A stretch of 64,000 bases of DNA from Colwellia psychrerythraea. Its GTDB lineage: Bacteria; Pseudomonadota; Gammaproteobacteria; Enterobacterales; Alteromonadaceae. The notes under the pieces are model-generated. The model was given only the letters and a program-made list of their open reading frames with translations, did no database searches and was not told the origin of the DNA. Positions within the stretch are counted from its first letter, which is position 1. Each line of letters begins with the position of its first letter. The stretch is from assembly GCA_002163005.1 (NCBI GenBank), contig MAAF01000120.1, positions 120,816 to 184,815 on the forward strand, written 5' to 3'. Of the stretch, positions 56,313 to 64,000 are shown piece by piece. The translations under genes and the position numbers were made by a program.

Positions 56313-57053
56313 ATGATTCTTGAAACAATACTGTCTTTCATGGCTATTTTAGCTGTCGCAACTTATGTGCAAACAGTAACAGGTTTTGCTCTAGGTATGA
56401 TTGTTATGGGTGCGGTAACCGTCTCTGGGCTGGTACCTATTGCATTTACTTCGGTTATTATCAGCACAGTCACTCTATTTAATTGCTTATTTGTGCTCAA
56501 GGGCGAATTTCGAACTTTTGACTATTCGCTTGCGGCTAAAACTTGTATTGGAATTTTTCCTGGGTTATTCATTGGCTTGATATTACTTGATTATATGAGT
56601 TCATCATTTGGCGAATTATTACAACTCTTACTGGGATTGACTATTATAATTGCAGGTCTGCTGATTATTCTAAAGCCGAAACCTTTAAAGAAAAAATCTC
56701 AAGGATGGGCCTTTGGTCTTTCAGGTGTCGCATCAGGGCTGCTGGCTGGATTGTTCAGTATGGGAGGCCCCCCTTTAGTCTATTTATTTTATCGTCAACC
56801 TCTTGAGCTAAAAACTATTCGCCTATGTTTACTAAGTGTTTTTTTAGTTAGTTCTGTCAGCCGAATTACTATGGTTGGTTTTCAGGGCGGATTAAGCTGG
56901 AATATGCTTTATTTTTCATTATTGTGTATGCCTGTTGTTATGACGTTCAGTTGGGTCGGCAAACACTTCCCACCACCACTTAGTGCAACTAATATGCGTC
57001 GGGTAGCATTCACATTACTTATTGTGATTGGACTTAGTCTGATTATAGCTTAA
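56313..57053 (+). CDS. TauE/SafE-family exporter (sulfite or sulfoacetate)
   Basis: 246 residues, eight hydrophobic segments, COG0730 (DUF81): VQTVTGFALGMIVMG at the N-terminus and the repeat GVASGLLAGLFSMGGPPLVYLF, the family's two G-rich motifs. TauE is proposed to export sulfite, SafE sulfoacetate, both in taurine clusters. Last island gene before the IS110 remnant. It is the second candidate anion exporter in the window. Confidence 0.83.
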   Translation: MILETILSFMAILAVATYVQTVTGFALGMIVMGAVTVSGLVPIAFTSVIISTVTLFNCLFVLKGEFRTFDYSLAAKTCIGIFPGLFIGLILLDYMSSSFGELLQLLLGLTIIIAGLLIILKPKPLKKKSQGWAFGLSGVASGLLAGLFSMGGPPLVYLFYRQPLELKTIRLCLLSVFLVSSVSRITMVGFQGGLSWNMLYFSLLCMPVVMTFSWVGKHFPPPLSATNMRRVAFTLLIVIGLSLIIA

Positions 57054-57075
57054 TTTATACACGCTTCTAATATAG

Positions 57076-57358
57076 TACCATATATGGACCCTATCCGATT
57101 GCAAGACAATTTAAATCGTTGAAATAGAAAGTACTATAGGTATATGTTCAGTTTTTTCTGAGGTATCTTTGATGCCTTCTTGTCCTGATGGATTTCTGCC
57201 CCTATTACCTCATCAATTGAACGGCTTTTGATAGCCTTTGGTATTGAAAGGTTTCCTATAGGGCAGTGCTGAACTGTATCCCATCAATCTATATTATCTA
57301 GCAATGTTACAAGGTTGTTTATGGTGTTCTTTTTCTAAAAGCTGTTTTCTGTTAATTT
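57076..57358 (-). mobile_element. IS110 right-end remnant, inverted
   Basis: Reverse complement of the non-coding right end at 33858-34138, about 85% identical by eye and colinear through GATTGATGGGATACAGTTCA and GCACTGCCCTATAGGAAACC. No transposase codons remain; the homology stops at the transposase stop codon, 34 bases before the IS66 left end. Confidence 0.85.
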
Positions 57359-57457
57359 GAAAATACTTCTTATTACTCCGTGAGCGTCTGGGTAAATGCA
57401 TCTAATAAATGGTCCTGAGTTTACGTAAATTACTTCAAAACAATGTTGGAGTAATTT

Positions 57458-57754
57458 ATGGGAATTATGCGCAGCCAATATCAATGGCAGAATATTTTCA
57501 AAGAACAAGAAAATAGTGGCTTAACCATCGTTGGTTATTGTCGTCAACATCAAATATCAACCGCAACTTTTTACGCCTGTCGTAAAAAGTTAGCTGTGAG
57601 TCAAAGCGCTTTTATTCAAGCAAAAATAACGCAACAAGTTAAAGTGTTTTCGAACCCTGAGCCAATATGCTTAAACATTGGCAGTGCAGCTCTCACTTTA
57701 CCGAGTACAACTCCCGCTCCTTATTTAGCTCTGTTATTACGGGAGTTTATTTGA
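57458..57754 (+). CDS. tnpA: IS66 accessory protein TnpA
   Basis: 98 residues with an N-terminal helix-turn-helix (WQNIFKEQENSGLTIVGYCRQHQISTATFYACRKKL). Its stop overlaps the tnpB ATG (TGATG). Needed with TnpB for IS66 transposition. Confidence 0.86.
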   Translation: MGIMRSQYQWQNIFKEQENSGLTIVGYCRQHQISTATFYACRKKLAVSQSAFIQAKITQQVKVFSNPEPICLNIGSAALTLPSTTPAPYLALLLREFI

Positions 57755-58101
57755 TGAACATATTCTCTGAAGCTCCAGAGATATTTTTACACACTCAGTT
57801 TGTTGATTTTCGAAAATCGATTAATGGCTTAGTGGGAATTGTTGAAGCTGAACTTGCTCGTGATGCTTATACTGGGACCTTATTTGTATTTTGTAACAAG
57901 GCCAAAGACAAACTGAAAATTCTGTATTGGGATAAAACCGGTTTTGCTCTTTGGTACAAACGATTAGAAAAACAAAAGTTCAAATGGCCAACTAAACTAT
58001 CGAGCCAGGAATTTGAATTAACCCATCAACAACTGAGCTGGTTATTATCCGGATATGACGTTCTTGGCCATGAGCCATTGCACTATCAATCATTGATCTA
58101 A
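57754..58101 (+). CDS. tnpB: IS66 accessory protein TnpB
   Basis: 115 residues from ATG 57754. EIFLHTQFVDFRKSINGLVGIVEAEL and GTLFVFCNKAKDKLKILYWDKTGFALWYKRLEKQKF are the TnpB (Orf2) signature. Intact length. Confidence 0.92.
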   Translation: MNIFSEAPEIFLHTQFVDFRKSINGLVGIVEAELARDAYTGTLFVFCNKAKDKLKILYWDKTGFALWYKRLEKQKFKWPTKLSSQEFELTHQQLSWLLSGYDVLGHEPLHYQSLI

Positions 58102-58199
58102 AAACGGCCTTTCTCTCAGTCAACGATCGTGTACGTAAGTCCTTATGTTATTTGTGTTGCAAAGATGATTGGCCTTGCTTTACTTGTTAAACTGGGCTG

Positions 58200-59771
58200 A
58201 TGAAAATTGATGTTAACTCACTCACCGATGACCCAGAGCAACTCAAGCAAATGCTGTTTGAGTTGCAGGCTAACACTGCGCAAGCATTGGCGGCCAAAGA
58301 TAAAATAATCACCGAGCAAGCCATCCAAATCAATCAGTTTATTGAGCGCTATGAAATAGCCAAACGTAAACAGTTTGGTAAAAGCTCAGAGCAACTTACC
58401 GGTGCGGGTGAAACCTTCAATGAAGCAGAAGAAATCATCGATGAGGTCGATAAAGCGTTATTAGCCGAGGCAAATAATAACAAAAACGTTACCATTAAAA
58501 GTATACCGAAGCGTAAACCTCTACCCAAAATCTTACCTAGAAAAGTGGTTACGATTGATTTATCACTTGACGAGCAAGTGTGTGATTGTTGTCAAAGTCA
58601 ATTGCATAAAATGGGCGAAACCCGTAGTGAAAAACTCGAGTTTGTGCCTGCACACATCAAAGTGATCGAAACAGTTCGCCCCAAATATACCTGTAAGCAG
58701 TGCGAAAAAACGGGGACAGGCAATCAAGTAAAAATTGCCCCCATGCCTGCAACACCTATTCCAAAAGGTATTGCAACGTCGAGCTTGCTGAGTCAAATCA
58801 TCAGTGCGAAATATCAATACGGATTACCACTCTACCGACAAGAAAGTATGTTCAACGAGTATGGTATTGAGCTGAGTCGAAAAACCATGTCAGATTGGGT
58901 CATTCGGTGTAGTGAGTTGCTTGCCCCATTGGTTGATGAATTAAAAAGTAAACTGCTTAGTCAACCGGTGATACATGCCGATGAAACTCCCTTAAAAGTT
59001 ATCAAAGCCGATAGGATAAGTAACTACATGTGGGTGTATTGTTGCGGTAGCGATACCGAACGAAACAAGGACATGAAAAATATTGTTTTATATGATTATC
59101 ACAACTCACGAGCCGCCGCTTGTGTGGTTGATTATCTTGAGGACTATGATGGTTACCTGCAAGTTGATGGCTATGCTGCGTATGGGAAAACAGAGGCCAC
59201 CTTGGCTGGCTGTATGGCGCATGCTCGTCGAAAATTCATTGACGCTAAAACCGTTCAAGGCAAAAACAAAACTGGCAAAGCTGATGTTGCTTTAAATCTA
59301 CTGGGTAAACTCTACGGCATTGAAGCCAGCTTGAAAGGCAAAACAGTTGAAGAAAAATATCAAGTGAGGCAAGAAAAATCAAAAGTCATCATCGACAAAC
59401 TTACAGGTTGGGTTATCGACAATAAAGAGAAAGTACCACCGAAAACCAAACTTGGGGAAGCGATGGCTTATTGGTGTAACCAAGCGCATAAGCTGGCCAC
59501 CTACTTAAGAGATGGTCCTATAAACATTGATAATAATCGCGGGGAGCGAGCAGTAAAGCCGTTTGTCATAGGTCGGAAGAATTGGTTGTTCTCCAATACC
59601 CCACGGGGTGCTAAGGCTAGCGCCATACTCTATAGCATTATTGAAACAGCAAAAGCCAACGGCTTGTTGGTCGACAACTATTTGCAAACCTGTCTAGATG
59701 AAATGGCTAACAAGCCAGAAACCCTTTCACACCTGCTTCCTTGGAACTCCCAAGCTCTTCTTGAGCTATGA
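58200..59771 (+). CDS. tnpC: IS66 transposase TnpC
   Basis: 523 residues, full size. N-terminal leucine-zipper region, a zinc-finger part (CDCCQSQLHKMG and YTCKQCEKTGTG), and the DDE domain: D in IHADETPLKV, D in LQVDGYAAYG, E in NNRGERAVKPFVIGRKNWLFS. No internal stop, so the transposase may still be active. Confidence 0.95.
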   Translation: MKIDVNSLTDDPEQLKQMLFELQANTAQALAAKDKIITEQAIQINQFIERYEIAKRKQFGKSSEQLTGAGETFNEAEEIIDEVDKALLAEANNNKNVTIKSIPKRKPLPKILPRKVVTIDLSLDEQVCDCCQSQLHKMGETRSEKLEFVPAHIKVIETVRPKYTCKQCEKTGTGNQVKIAPMPATPIPKGIATSSLLSQIISAKYQYGLPLYRQESMFNEYGIELSRKTMSDWVIRCSELLAPLVDELKSKLLSQPVIHADETPLKVIKADRISNYMWVYCCGSDTERNKDMKNIVLYDYHNSRAAACVVDYLEDYDGYLQVDGYAAYGKTEATLAGCMAHARRKFIDAKTVQGKNKTGKADVALNLLGKLYGIEASLKGKTVEEKYQVRQEKSKVIIDKLTGWVIDNKEKVPPKTKLGEAMAYWCNQAHKLATYLRDGPINIDNNRGERAVKPFVIGRKNWLFSNTPRGAKASAILYSIIETAKANGLLVDNYLQTCLDEMANKPETLSHLLPWNSQALLEL

Positions 59772-59892
59772 GTAATAAGTTCTAACTAAAATAATATAGC
59801 TGACTTTAAGAAATAGTAACACCTGTAGTAACACCAGTGATGATGATTTGTTTTTAAATTCTTTTATATTAATGCCTTGTGTGTTAATAATG

Positions 59893-59916
59893 AGTCTGCG
59901 AAGGCCCACCATTTTC
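59893..59916 (+). repeat. attR-like copy of the ileX 3' end
   Basis: 24 bases identical to 19790-19813. No tRNA-like sequence lies upstream, so it is a fragment rather than a second tRNA. Marks the right border of the putative island. Confidence 0.8.
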
Positions 59917-60086
59917 CTAGGCACATCCACGTTAAGCAATCACTAATCTAATCAATAAGAAATCAAGCCAAGATCTACTTGTGGCTCTAGTTAGGAATTT
60001 ATTTTTACTGTTTATCCCTGATTAAAGAATTACAGTATATGGGTCTTAAAATCTCTTACATTTATTTTCAATGTTATGACTCATTT

Positions 60087-60500
60087 CTATCTATTGATGT
60101 GCAATTTTTTAAGTGAAACTCTGCCAATGCCTTTGAAAGATAAAGTATCTTTCTCTTTCATTTTATCAAGCTGACAAATATTATTTATACTAGAAGATAT
60201 CGCGCTATCTATTGAGGTCTTATTTAGGCCACTAATTAAGTATAAATAAACACCTCTCTTTTCTTTGACGTTAGTAAAAGTATAATCATATAAAAGCTCG
60301 ACCTCTCTATCTGTTCATTGTACTAATAGAACATGGTTTTTTCGACGAATTGAAGGCTGCTTAGGTAATTCATTTCTTTCGTTAATTTTATCCTTAATAG
60401 GAGTAATACCTTCTATTATTTTTATTAAAATATTGGCATAAAATTAATTATATTTACGTCAATTATAGTCTTTACCATCAGCTTTTTTTATCGGTATTTT
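60087..60500 (-). pseudogene. Decayed ORF of unknown family with three in-frame stops
   Basis: On the minus strand one frame reads IPIKKADGKDYN, stop, RKYN, stop, FYANILIKIIEGITPIKDKI...RRKNHVLLVQ, stop, TDREVELLYDYTFTNVKEKRGVYLYLISGLNK...FKGIGRVSLKKLHINR. Two stops are TGA where TGG would restore the frame. The long coherent frame suggests a former gene of about 137 codons. I do not recognise it. Confidence 0.5.
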
Positions 60501-60613
60501 ACCTCTAGATATAATCTACTGCCTCTATCTCAATTTTAAAGACGCTATTAGCGTTAATTGTAGGTCTCTACTAAACTAAAATCATGTCGTTGATATAGAC
60601 GAGATGGTCTCTT

Positions 60614-60880
60614 ATGAACAATCACGAATTTAGACAAATTATTCATTCACTTTTCAATCTTACTAGCACACAAAAACGTGAGTTGCTTGATGCGGTTAAA
60701 TCTGAGTTAAACCGTACTCAAACTGAAACAATGATTGAAAATATTAAAGGTGAAGTAATTTGTTTTCCACATTGCGGTAACACTGTGACTCATCGATGGG
60801 TTAGAACTTCAGACTTACAGTGTTTTAAATGCAAAGAGCCTGAATTCCGTTCAACTTTCAACGCTATAAAGCCGTTTTAA
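60614..60880 (+). pseudogene. Transposase N-terminal fragment, IS1595-like
   Basis: 88 residues: a helical start (MNNHEFRQIIHSLFNLTSTQKRELLDAV) and a zinc-ribbon-like part (CFPHCGNTVTHRWVRTSDLQCFKCKE...FRSTFNAIKPF) resembling the N-terminus of IS1595-type transposases. The catalytic domain is missing and the first CxxC has an extra residue, so it is taken as a truncated, non-functional copy. Only ten bases before the adhesin start. Confidence 0.5.
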
Positions 60881-60890
60881 AGGGCATATA

Positions 60891-63800
60891 ATGATAAAGT
60901 TAACTTTACTTGTTGAATTAGCAAATGGCGAGCGTCAAACATTTTCTTTGGTCGAATTACAGATATTGACCGCATTAAATGGTGCAATTTATACGGTAGT
61001 TAAAGAAGGAACTCAACAAACTCCTCAAGAGTTAGTGTTAAAGCGTAAAGATGATGATTTAAAAGTAGAGGTAGAAGGGGTAACTGTTGCTCAAATTGAA
61101 GGATTTTATAGTGAATCGATGAGTGCGACTTTCTCAGCGGATGGTAGTTTTACGCCCGCTGAAGGGATGAGTGTCAGCAGTACGGATAAACCAGTGATCG
61201 CTGAAGGCAATGAACCTAGTGTTCGAAAAGCACAAGAGGATAATGATTTTTTAGGACTGTCCCCTTTAACATGGGGCGTTGGCTTATTTGGCGCTAGTGT
61301 GATTGTCTCCGTAGCGTTGGATGGTGATGATGAAGATTATCCAAGCTACCAAGTGACATTGGATCCAGTAGCTGGTCCTTTTAAGTCAATTGCGACTGTT
61401 ACATTGTATGATAAAGATGGTAATGAGCTGGCAAATAAAGAACATGATTTTAGTGATGGACCGGTTGTTTTTACCATTGATAATGGTTATCAAGGACCAC
61501 TCTTAGCTAAGGTTGTCGATAGCAATGGTAGTGAAGGTGATTATCTGGATGAAACTACCGGGAAACTTGTTAGTTTAGGCGATTCGTCACTGCGTGCAAT
61601 GGGACACACTAATGGCTTTGGTGATGTCATTATGAGCATTACTCCTTTAACTGAGCTTGCTTCGCGTCAGGCAGGTATTAGTGAAGACAATAAAGTAACA
61701 ACAGAAAATGTTGCAGTTAACACTGATGTTTCCAAGTTATTCGATGTTGAAGATATATTAGCCCCTGTAACAACTATCTTAGATGCCGATTATGACAGTT
61801 CAGATGGCCTTAATGCTGCAGAGCAGTACGGTAATATTTTGGCATTGTTATCAGGAACAGAGAATGCATTAGCAACCTCTAATGGGGGGAGTTCAACATC
61901 AACACTGAGTATTGATGTGACCATTAATAAAATAAGAAGCCAGATAGAAAGGCAGGCAGATGGTGAGTTGGCCTTTACGAAGTCTGGATTTGAATTACTG
62001 CAGGACGGGTTGGAGGCATTTGAAGCAGGTGTGAATGCTGAAAAGGCTGATTTAGCCGCCGCATTGATTAAACCTCCTGTCATTGATGCGGCGCAGGGCA
62101 GTGTTAATAAAGTAGAAAGTGAGGCCGGTGTAGCTGTTCAGGTAGACAATGTAAAGATTGGTGATTCGGTTGTTATCCAATGGGGTAACCAATTTCATAT
62201 TGTTGAAATTAGTGGTGCTGAGCTGCTAGATGGCGTAGCAACCATTTTAGTCCCCGGCTCAGTTATAAATGCTGGCGGTGAAGGACGTATTGCAGTTACC
62301 TCTCATATAAGTGAACAAGTTAGAAGTCCGGCAACTTATATTAATGTAGATACCATTAATGCAGTTTTTGAGTCTGGCTCTCTTGCGACTGATTTATATG
62401 AAAACAGTGGTACTCATCAGGTTGTTTATCAAGCAGTCACTAATGATGAGAATGCCAGGTATAGCTTAACAGGTGAAGATGCAAATTTATTTGCCATCAA
62501 CAGCAGTACGGGAGCGGTGATCTTAACGGCCAATCCGGATAATGAAACCAAAGCTGATTACAGCTTTACCGTGGTGGCGACCGATCTGGCAGGTAACAGC
62601 AGTGAGCAAGCGGTCACACTCGATATTACCGATCTTGATGAAGTTGCGCCGACGATTACGACGGCGGCGACAGCAACCGCCATTGATGAAAATAGCGGTG
62701 CCGGCCAAGTGGTGTACACGGTCACGTCAACTGACAATGGTGATATTTCCACCGGCGCAACGGCTTACCGCTTAAAAGCGGGAGATGATGCGGCATTCTT
62801 TACCATCAATAGCGATACGGGGGTGGTGAGCTTAACGGGCAATCCGGATGATGAAACCAAAGCCGATTACAACTTTACCGTGGTGGCAACTGATACCGCT
62901 GGTAACAGCAGCGAGCAAGCGGTCACACTCGATATTACCGATCTTGATGATATCGCGCCGACTATTACCTCTGCGGCAGCAACCGCCCTTGATGAAAATA
63001 GCGGCGCCGGTCAAGTGGTGTATACGGTCACGTCAACCGATAGCGATGATGTTTCTACGGGCGCAACGGTTTATAGCTTAAAAACCAGTGATGATGCGGC
63101 ATTCTTTACCATCAATAGCGATACGGGAGCGGTGACGTTAACGGCCGATCCGGATGATGAAACCAAAGCCGATTACAGCTTTACCGTGGTGGCGACTGAT
63201 ACCGCCAGTAACAGCAGCGAAAAAGCGATCACGTTAGATATTACCGACCTTGATGAAGTTGCGCCGACGATAACTTCGGCGACGATAGCAACCCCCCTTG
63301 ATGAAAACAGTGGTGCTGGCCAAGTAGTGTACACTGTCATGTCAACCGATAGCGGTGATATTACCACGGGCGCAACGGCGTATAGCTTAAAAGCCGGTGA
63401 TGATGCGGCATTATTTACCATCAACAGCAGTACCGGGGCAGTAATCTTAACGGCCGACCCGGATAATGAAACCAAAGCAGACTACAGCTTTACCGTGATG
63501 GCGACTGATACCGCCGGTAACAGCACTGAGCAAGCGATCACGCTCGATATTACCGATCTTGATGATGCTGCGCCGACGATAACCTCGGCGGCGACAGCAA
63601 CCACCATTGATGAAAACAGTGGTGCTGGCCAAGTAGTGTACACGGTCACGTCAACCGATAGCGGTGATATTGCCACGGGCGCAACGGCTTACAGCTTGAA
63701 AACCGGTAATGATGCGGCCTTATTTACCATCAACAGCAGTACGGGGGAAGTGACGTTAACGGCCAATCCAGATGATGAAACCAAAGCCGATTACAGCTTT

Positions 63801-64000
63801 ACCGTGGTGGCAACTGATACCGCCGGTAACAGCAGTGAACAAGCGATCACGCTCGATATTACTGACCTTGATGAAGTAGCGCCGACGATAACCTCGGCGG
63901 CGACAGCAAGCGCCCTTGATGAAAATAGCGGCGCCGGCCAAGTGGTGTACACGGTCACGTCAACCGATAGCGATGATGTTTCTACAGGCACAACGGCTTA
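60891..64000 (+). CDS. Giant cadherin-like repeat adhesin, N-terminal part
   Basis: Open from ATG 60891 to the window end: at least 1036 codons with no stop. The N-terminus lacks a Sec signal; it starts IKLTLLVELANGERQTFSLVELQ (BapA-prefix-like), has a hydrophobic segment LSPLTWGVGLFGASVIVSVAL (about 125-145), then a Ca-type first domain region. From 62397 on, cadherin-like repeats follow: DENSGAGQVVYTVTSTD... INSSTGAV...ADPDDETKADYSF...VVATDTAGNSS...ITDLDEVAPTI. Repeat starts at 62397, 62685, 62991, 63300, 63609 and 63918 (96, 102, 103, 103, 103 residues). Such proteins leave by type I secretion and serve attachment or biofilm; the C-terminus is not seen. Confidence 0.85.
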   Translation, partial: MIKLTLLVELANGERQTFSLVELQILTALNGAIYTVVKEGTQQTPQELVLKRKDDDLKVEVEGVTVAQIEGFYSESMSATFSADGSFTPAEGMSVSSTDKPVIAEGNEPSVRKAQEDNDFLGLSPLTWGVGLFGASVIVSVALDGDDEDYPSYQVTLDPVAGPFKSIATVTLYDKDGNELANKEHDFSDGPVVFTIDNGYQGPLLAKVVDSNGSEGDYLDETTGKLVSLGDSSLRAMGHTNGFGDVIMSITPLTELASRQAGISEDNKVTTENVAVNTDVSKLFDVEDILAPVTTILDADYDSSDGLNAAEQYGNILALLSGTENALATSNGGSSTSTLSIDVTINKIRSQIERQADGELAFTKSGFELLQDGLEAFEAGVNAEKADLAAALIKPPVIDAAQGSVNKVESEAGVAVQVDNVKIGDSVVIQWGNQFHIVEISGAELLDGVATILVPGSVINAGGEGRIAVTSHISEQVRSPATYINVDTINAVFESGSLATDLYENSGTHQVVYQAVTNDENARYSLTGEDANLFAINSSTGAVILTANPDNETKADYSFTVVATDLAGNSSEQAVTLDITDLDEVAPTITTAATATAIDENSGAGQVVYTVTSTDNGDISTGATAYRLKAGDDAAFFTINSDTGVVSLTGNPDDETKADYNFTVVATDTAGNSSEQAVTLDITDLDDIAPTITSAAATALDENSGAGQVVYTVTSTDSDDVSTGATVYSLKTSDDAAFFTINSDTGAVTLTADPDDETKADYSFTVVATDTASNSSEKAITLDITDLDEVAPTITSATIATPLDENSGAGQVVYTVMSTDSGDITTGATAYSLKAGDDAALFTINSSTGAVILTADPDNETKADYSFTVMATDTAGNSTEQAITLDITDLDDAAPTITSAATATTIDENSGAGQVVYTVTSTDSGDIATGATAYSLKTGNDAALFTINSSTGEVTLTANPDDETKADYSFTVVATDTAGNSSEQAITLDITDLDEVAPTITSAATASALDENSGAGQVVYTVTSTDSDDVSTGTTA
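62397..64000 (+). repeat. Tandem 306-309 bp repeats within the adhesin
   Basis: Five complete units and the start of a sixth. The last units are near-identical in DNA, which points to recent expansion or gene conversion, while the first unit (62397) is diverged. GC content is visibly higher than in the island genes. Confidence 0.9.

Larger units (their letters stand above)
57392..59892 (+). mobile_element. IS66-family insertion sequence
   Basis: tnpA, tnpB and tnpC in order. A candidate left end GTAAATGCATCTAATAAATG matches the GTAA-type IS66 terminus. I cannot find a complementary right end after tnpC before the tRNA repeat at 59893, so the right side may be cut. Confidence 0.78.
59772..60613. 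other. Region without intact genes
   Basis: Holds the attR-like repeat (59893-59916) and the decayed ORF at 60087-60500; otherwise AT-rich sequence in which I see nothing further. Confidence 0.5.

Noticed and set aside
59772..59892. IS66 right terminal repeat
   Set aside because: I found no sequence complementary to the GTAAATGCATC left end in this stretch, so no precise right end is claimed.
62397..64000. CRISPR or multiple small antisense genes in the repeated region
   Set aside because: The repeats stay in one long open frame and encode cadherin-like domains; the short opposite-strand frames repeat with them and are shadows.

Overview
The window looks like the chromosome of a cold-adapted marine gammaproteobacterium of the Alteromonadales, most likely Colwellia or a close relative. 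This rests on the AT-rich sequence, the conserved neighbourhoods degS-degQ-zapG-zapE, tsaD/rpsU-yqeY-dnaG-rpoD and rpoD-ileX, and the protein sequences. No database search was possible, so genus is inference.

Positions 1-19.8 kb are core genome: the end of hutF, ccoG-srkA-dsbA, the HtrA-type proteases degS and degQ, the division genes zapG and zapE, cnoX, uppP, folB-folK, plsY, tsaD, the macromolecular synthesis genes, an outer-membrane barrel gene and a CAU tRNA that matches tRNA-Ile2 (ileX). A MITE-like element lies between zapG and zapE.

Positions 19.8-59.9 kb look like one genomic island. The last 19 bases of the ileX gene plus 5 flanking bases (24 bp, 19790-19813) recur exactly at 59893-59916 without the rest of the tRNA, as expected for attL/attR. 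The island carries (i) a periplasmic sulfite dehydrogenase pair; (ii) remnants of a group II intron and an ISAs1 element; (iii) a thiamine uptake/salvage operon behind a TPP-riboswitch-like leader; (iv) a YeiH/SuyZ-type exporter, a porin, tpa, a thiamine-binding protein and a dead IS110; (v) tauR, ald, xsc, pta, a DUF6506-like gene and a thiM-like gene; (vi) a chemoreceptor and a TRAP transporter with a universal stress protein; (vii) an aldehyde dehydrogenase, a CobS/CobT-like AAA-VWA pair, two DUF3461 genes, a metallo-beta-lactamase-fold protein and a TauE/SafE exporter; (viii) an IS66.

Together the island encodes taurine use: uptake (porin, TRAP), transamination to sulfoacetaldehyde (Tpa) with alanine recycled by Ald, desulfonation by the ThDP enzyme Xsc, acetyl-CoA formation by Pta, and disposal of sulfite by oxidation (SorAB) or export. 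An aldehyde dehydrogenase plus a TauE/SafE protein suggests a second route that releases sulfoacetate. The thiamine genes may supply the Xsc cofactor. Three promoters (tpa, ald, DUF6506-thiM) share a TGG...TGGTTCTA direct repeat with exactly 23-bp spacing, a candidate TauR operator.

Beyond 60 kb there are a decayed ORF, a transposase fragment and the first ~1036 codons of a giant adhesin with near-identical ~103-residue cadherin-like repeats, running off the window end.
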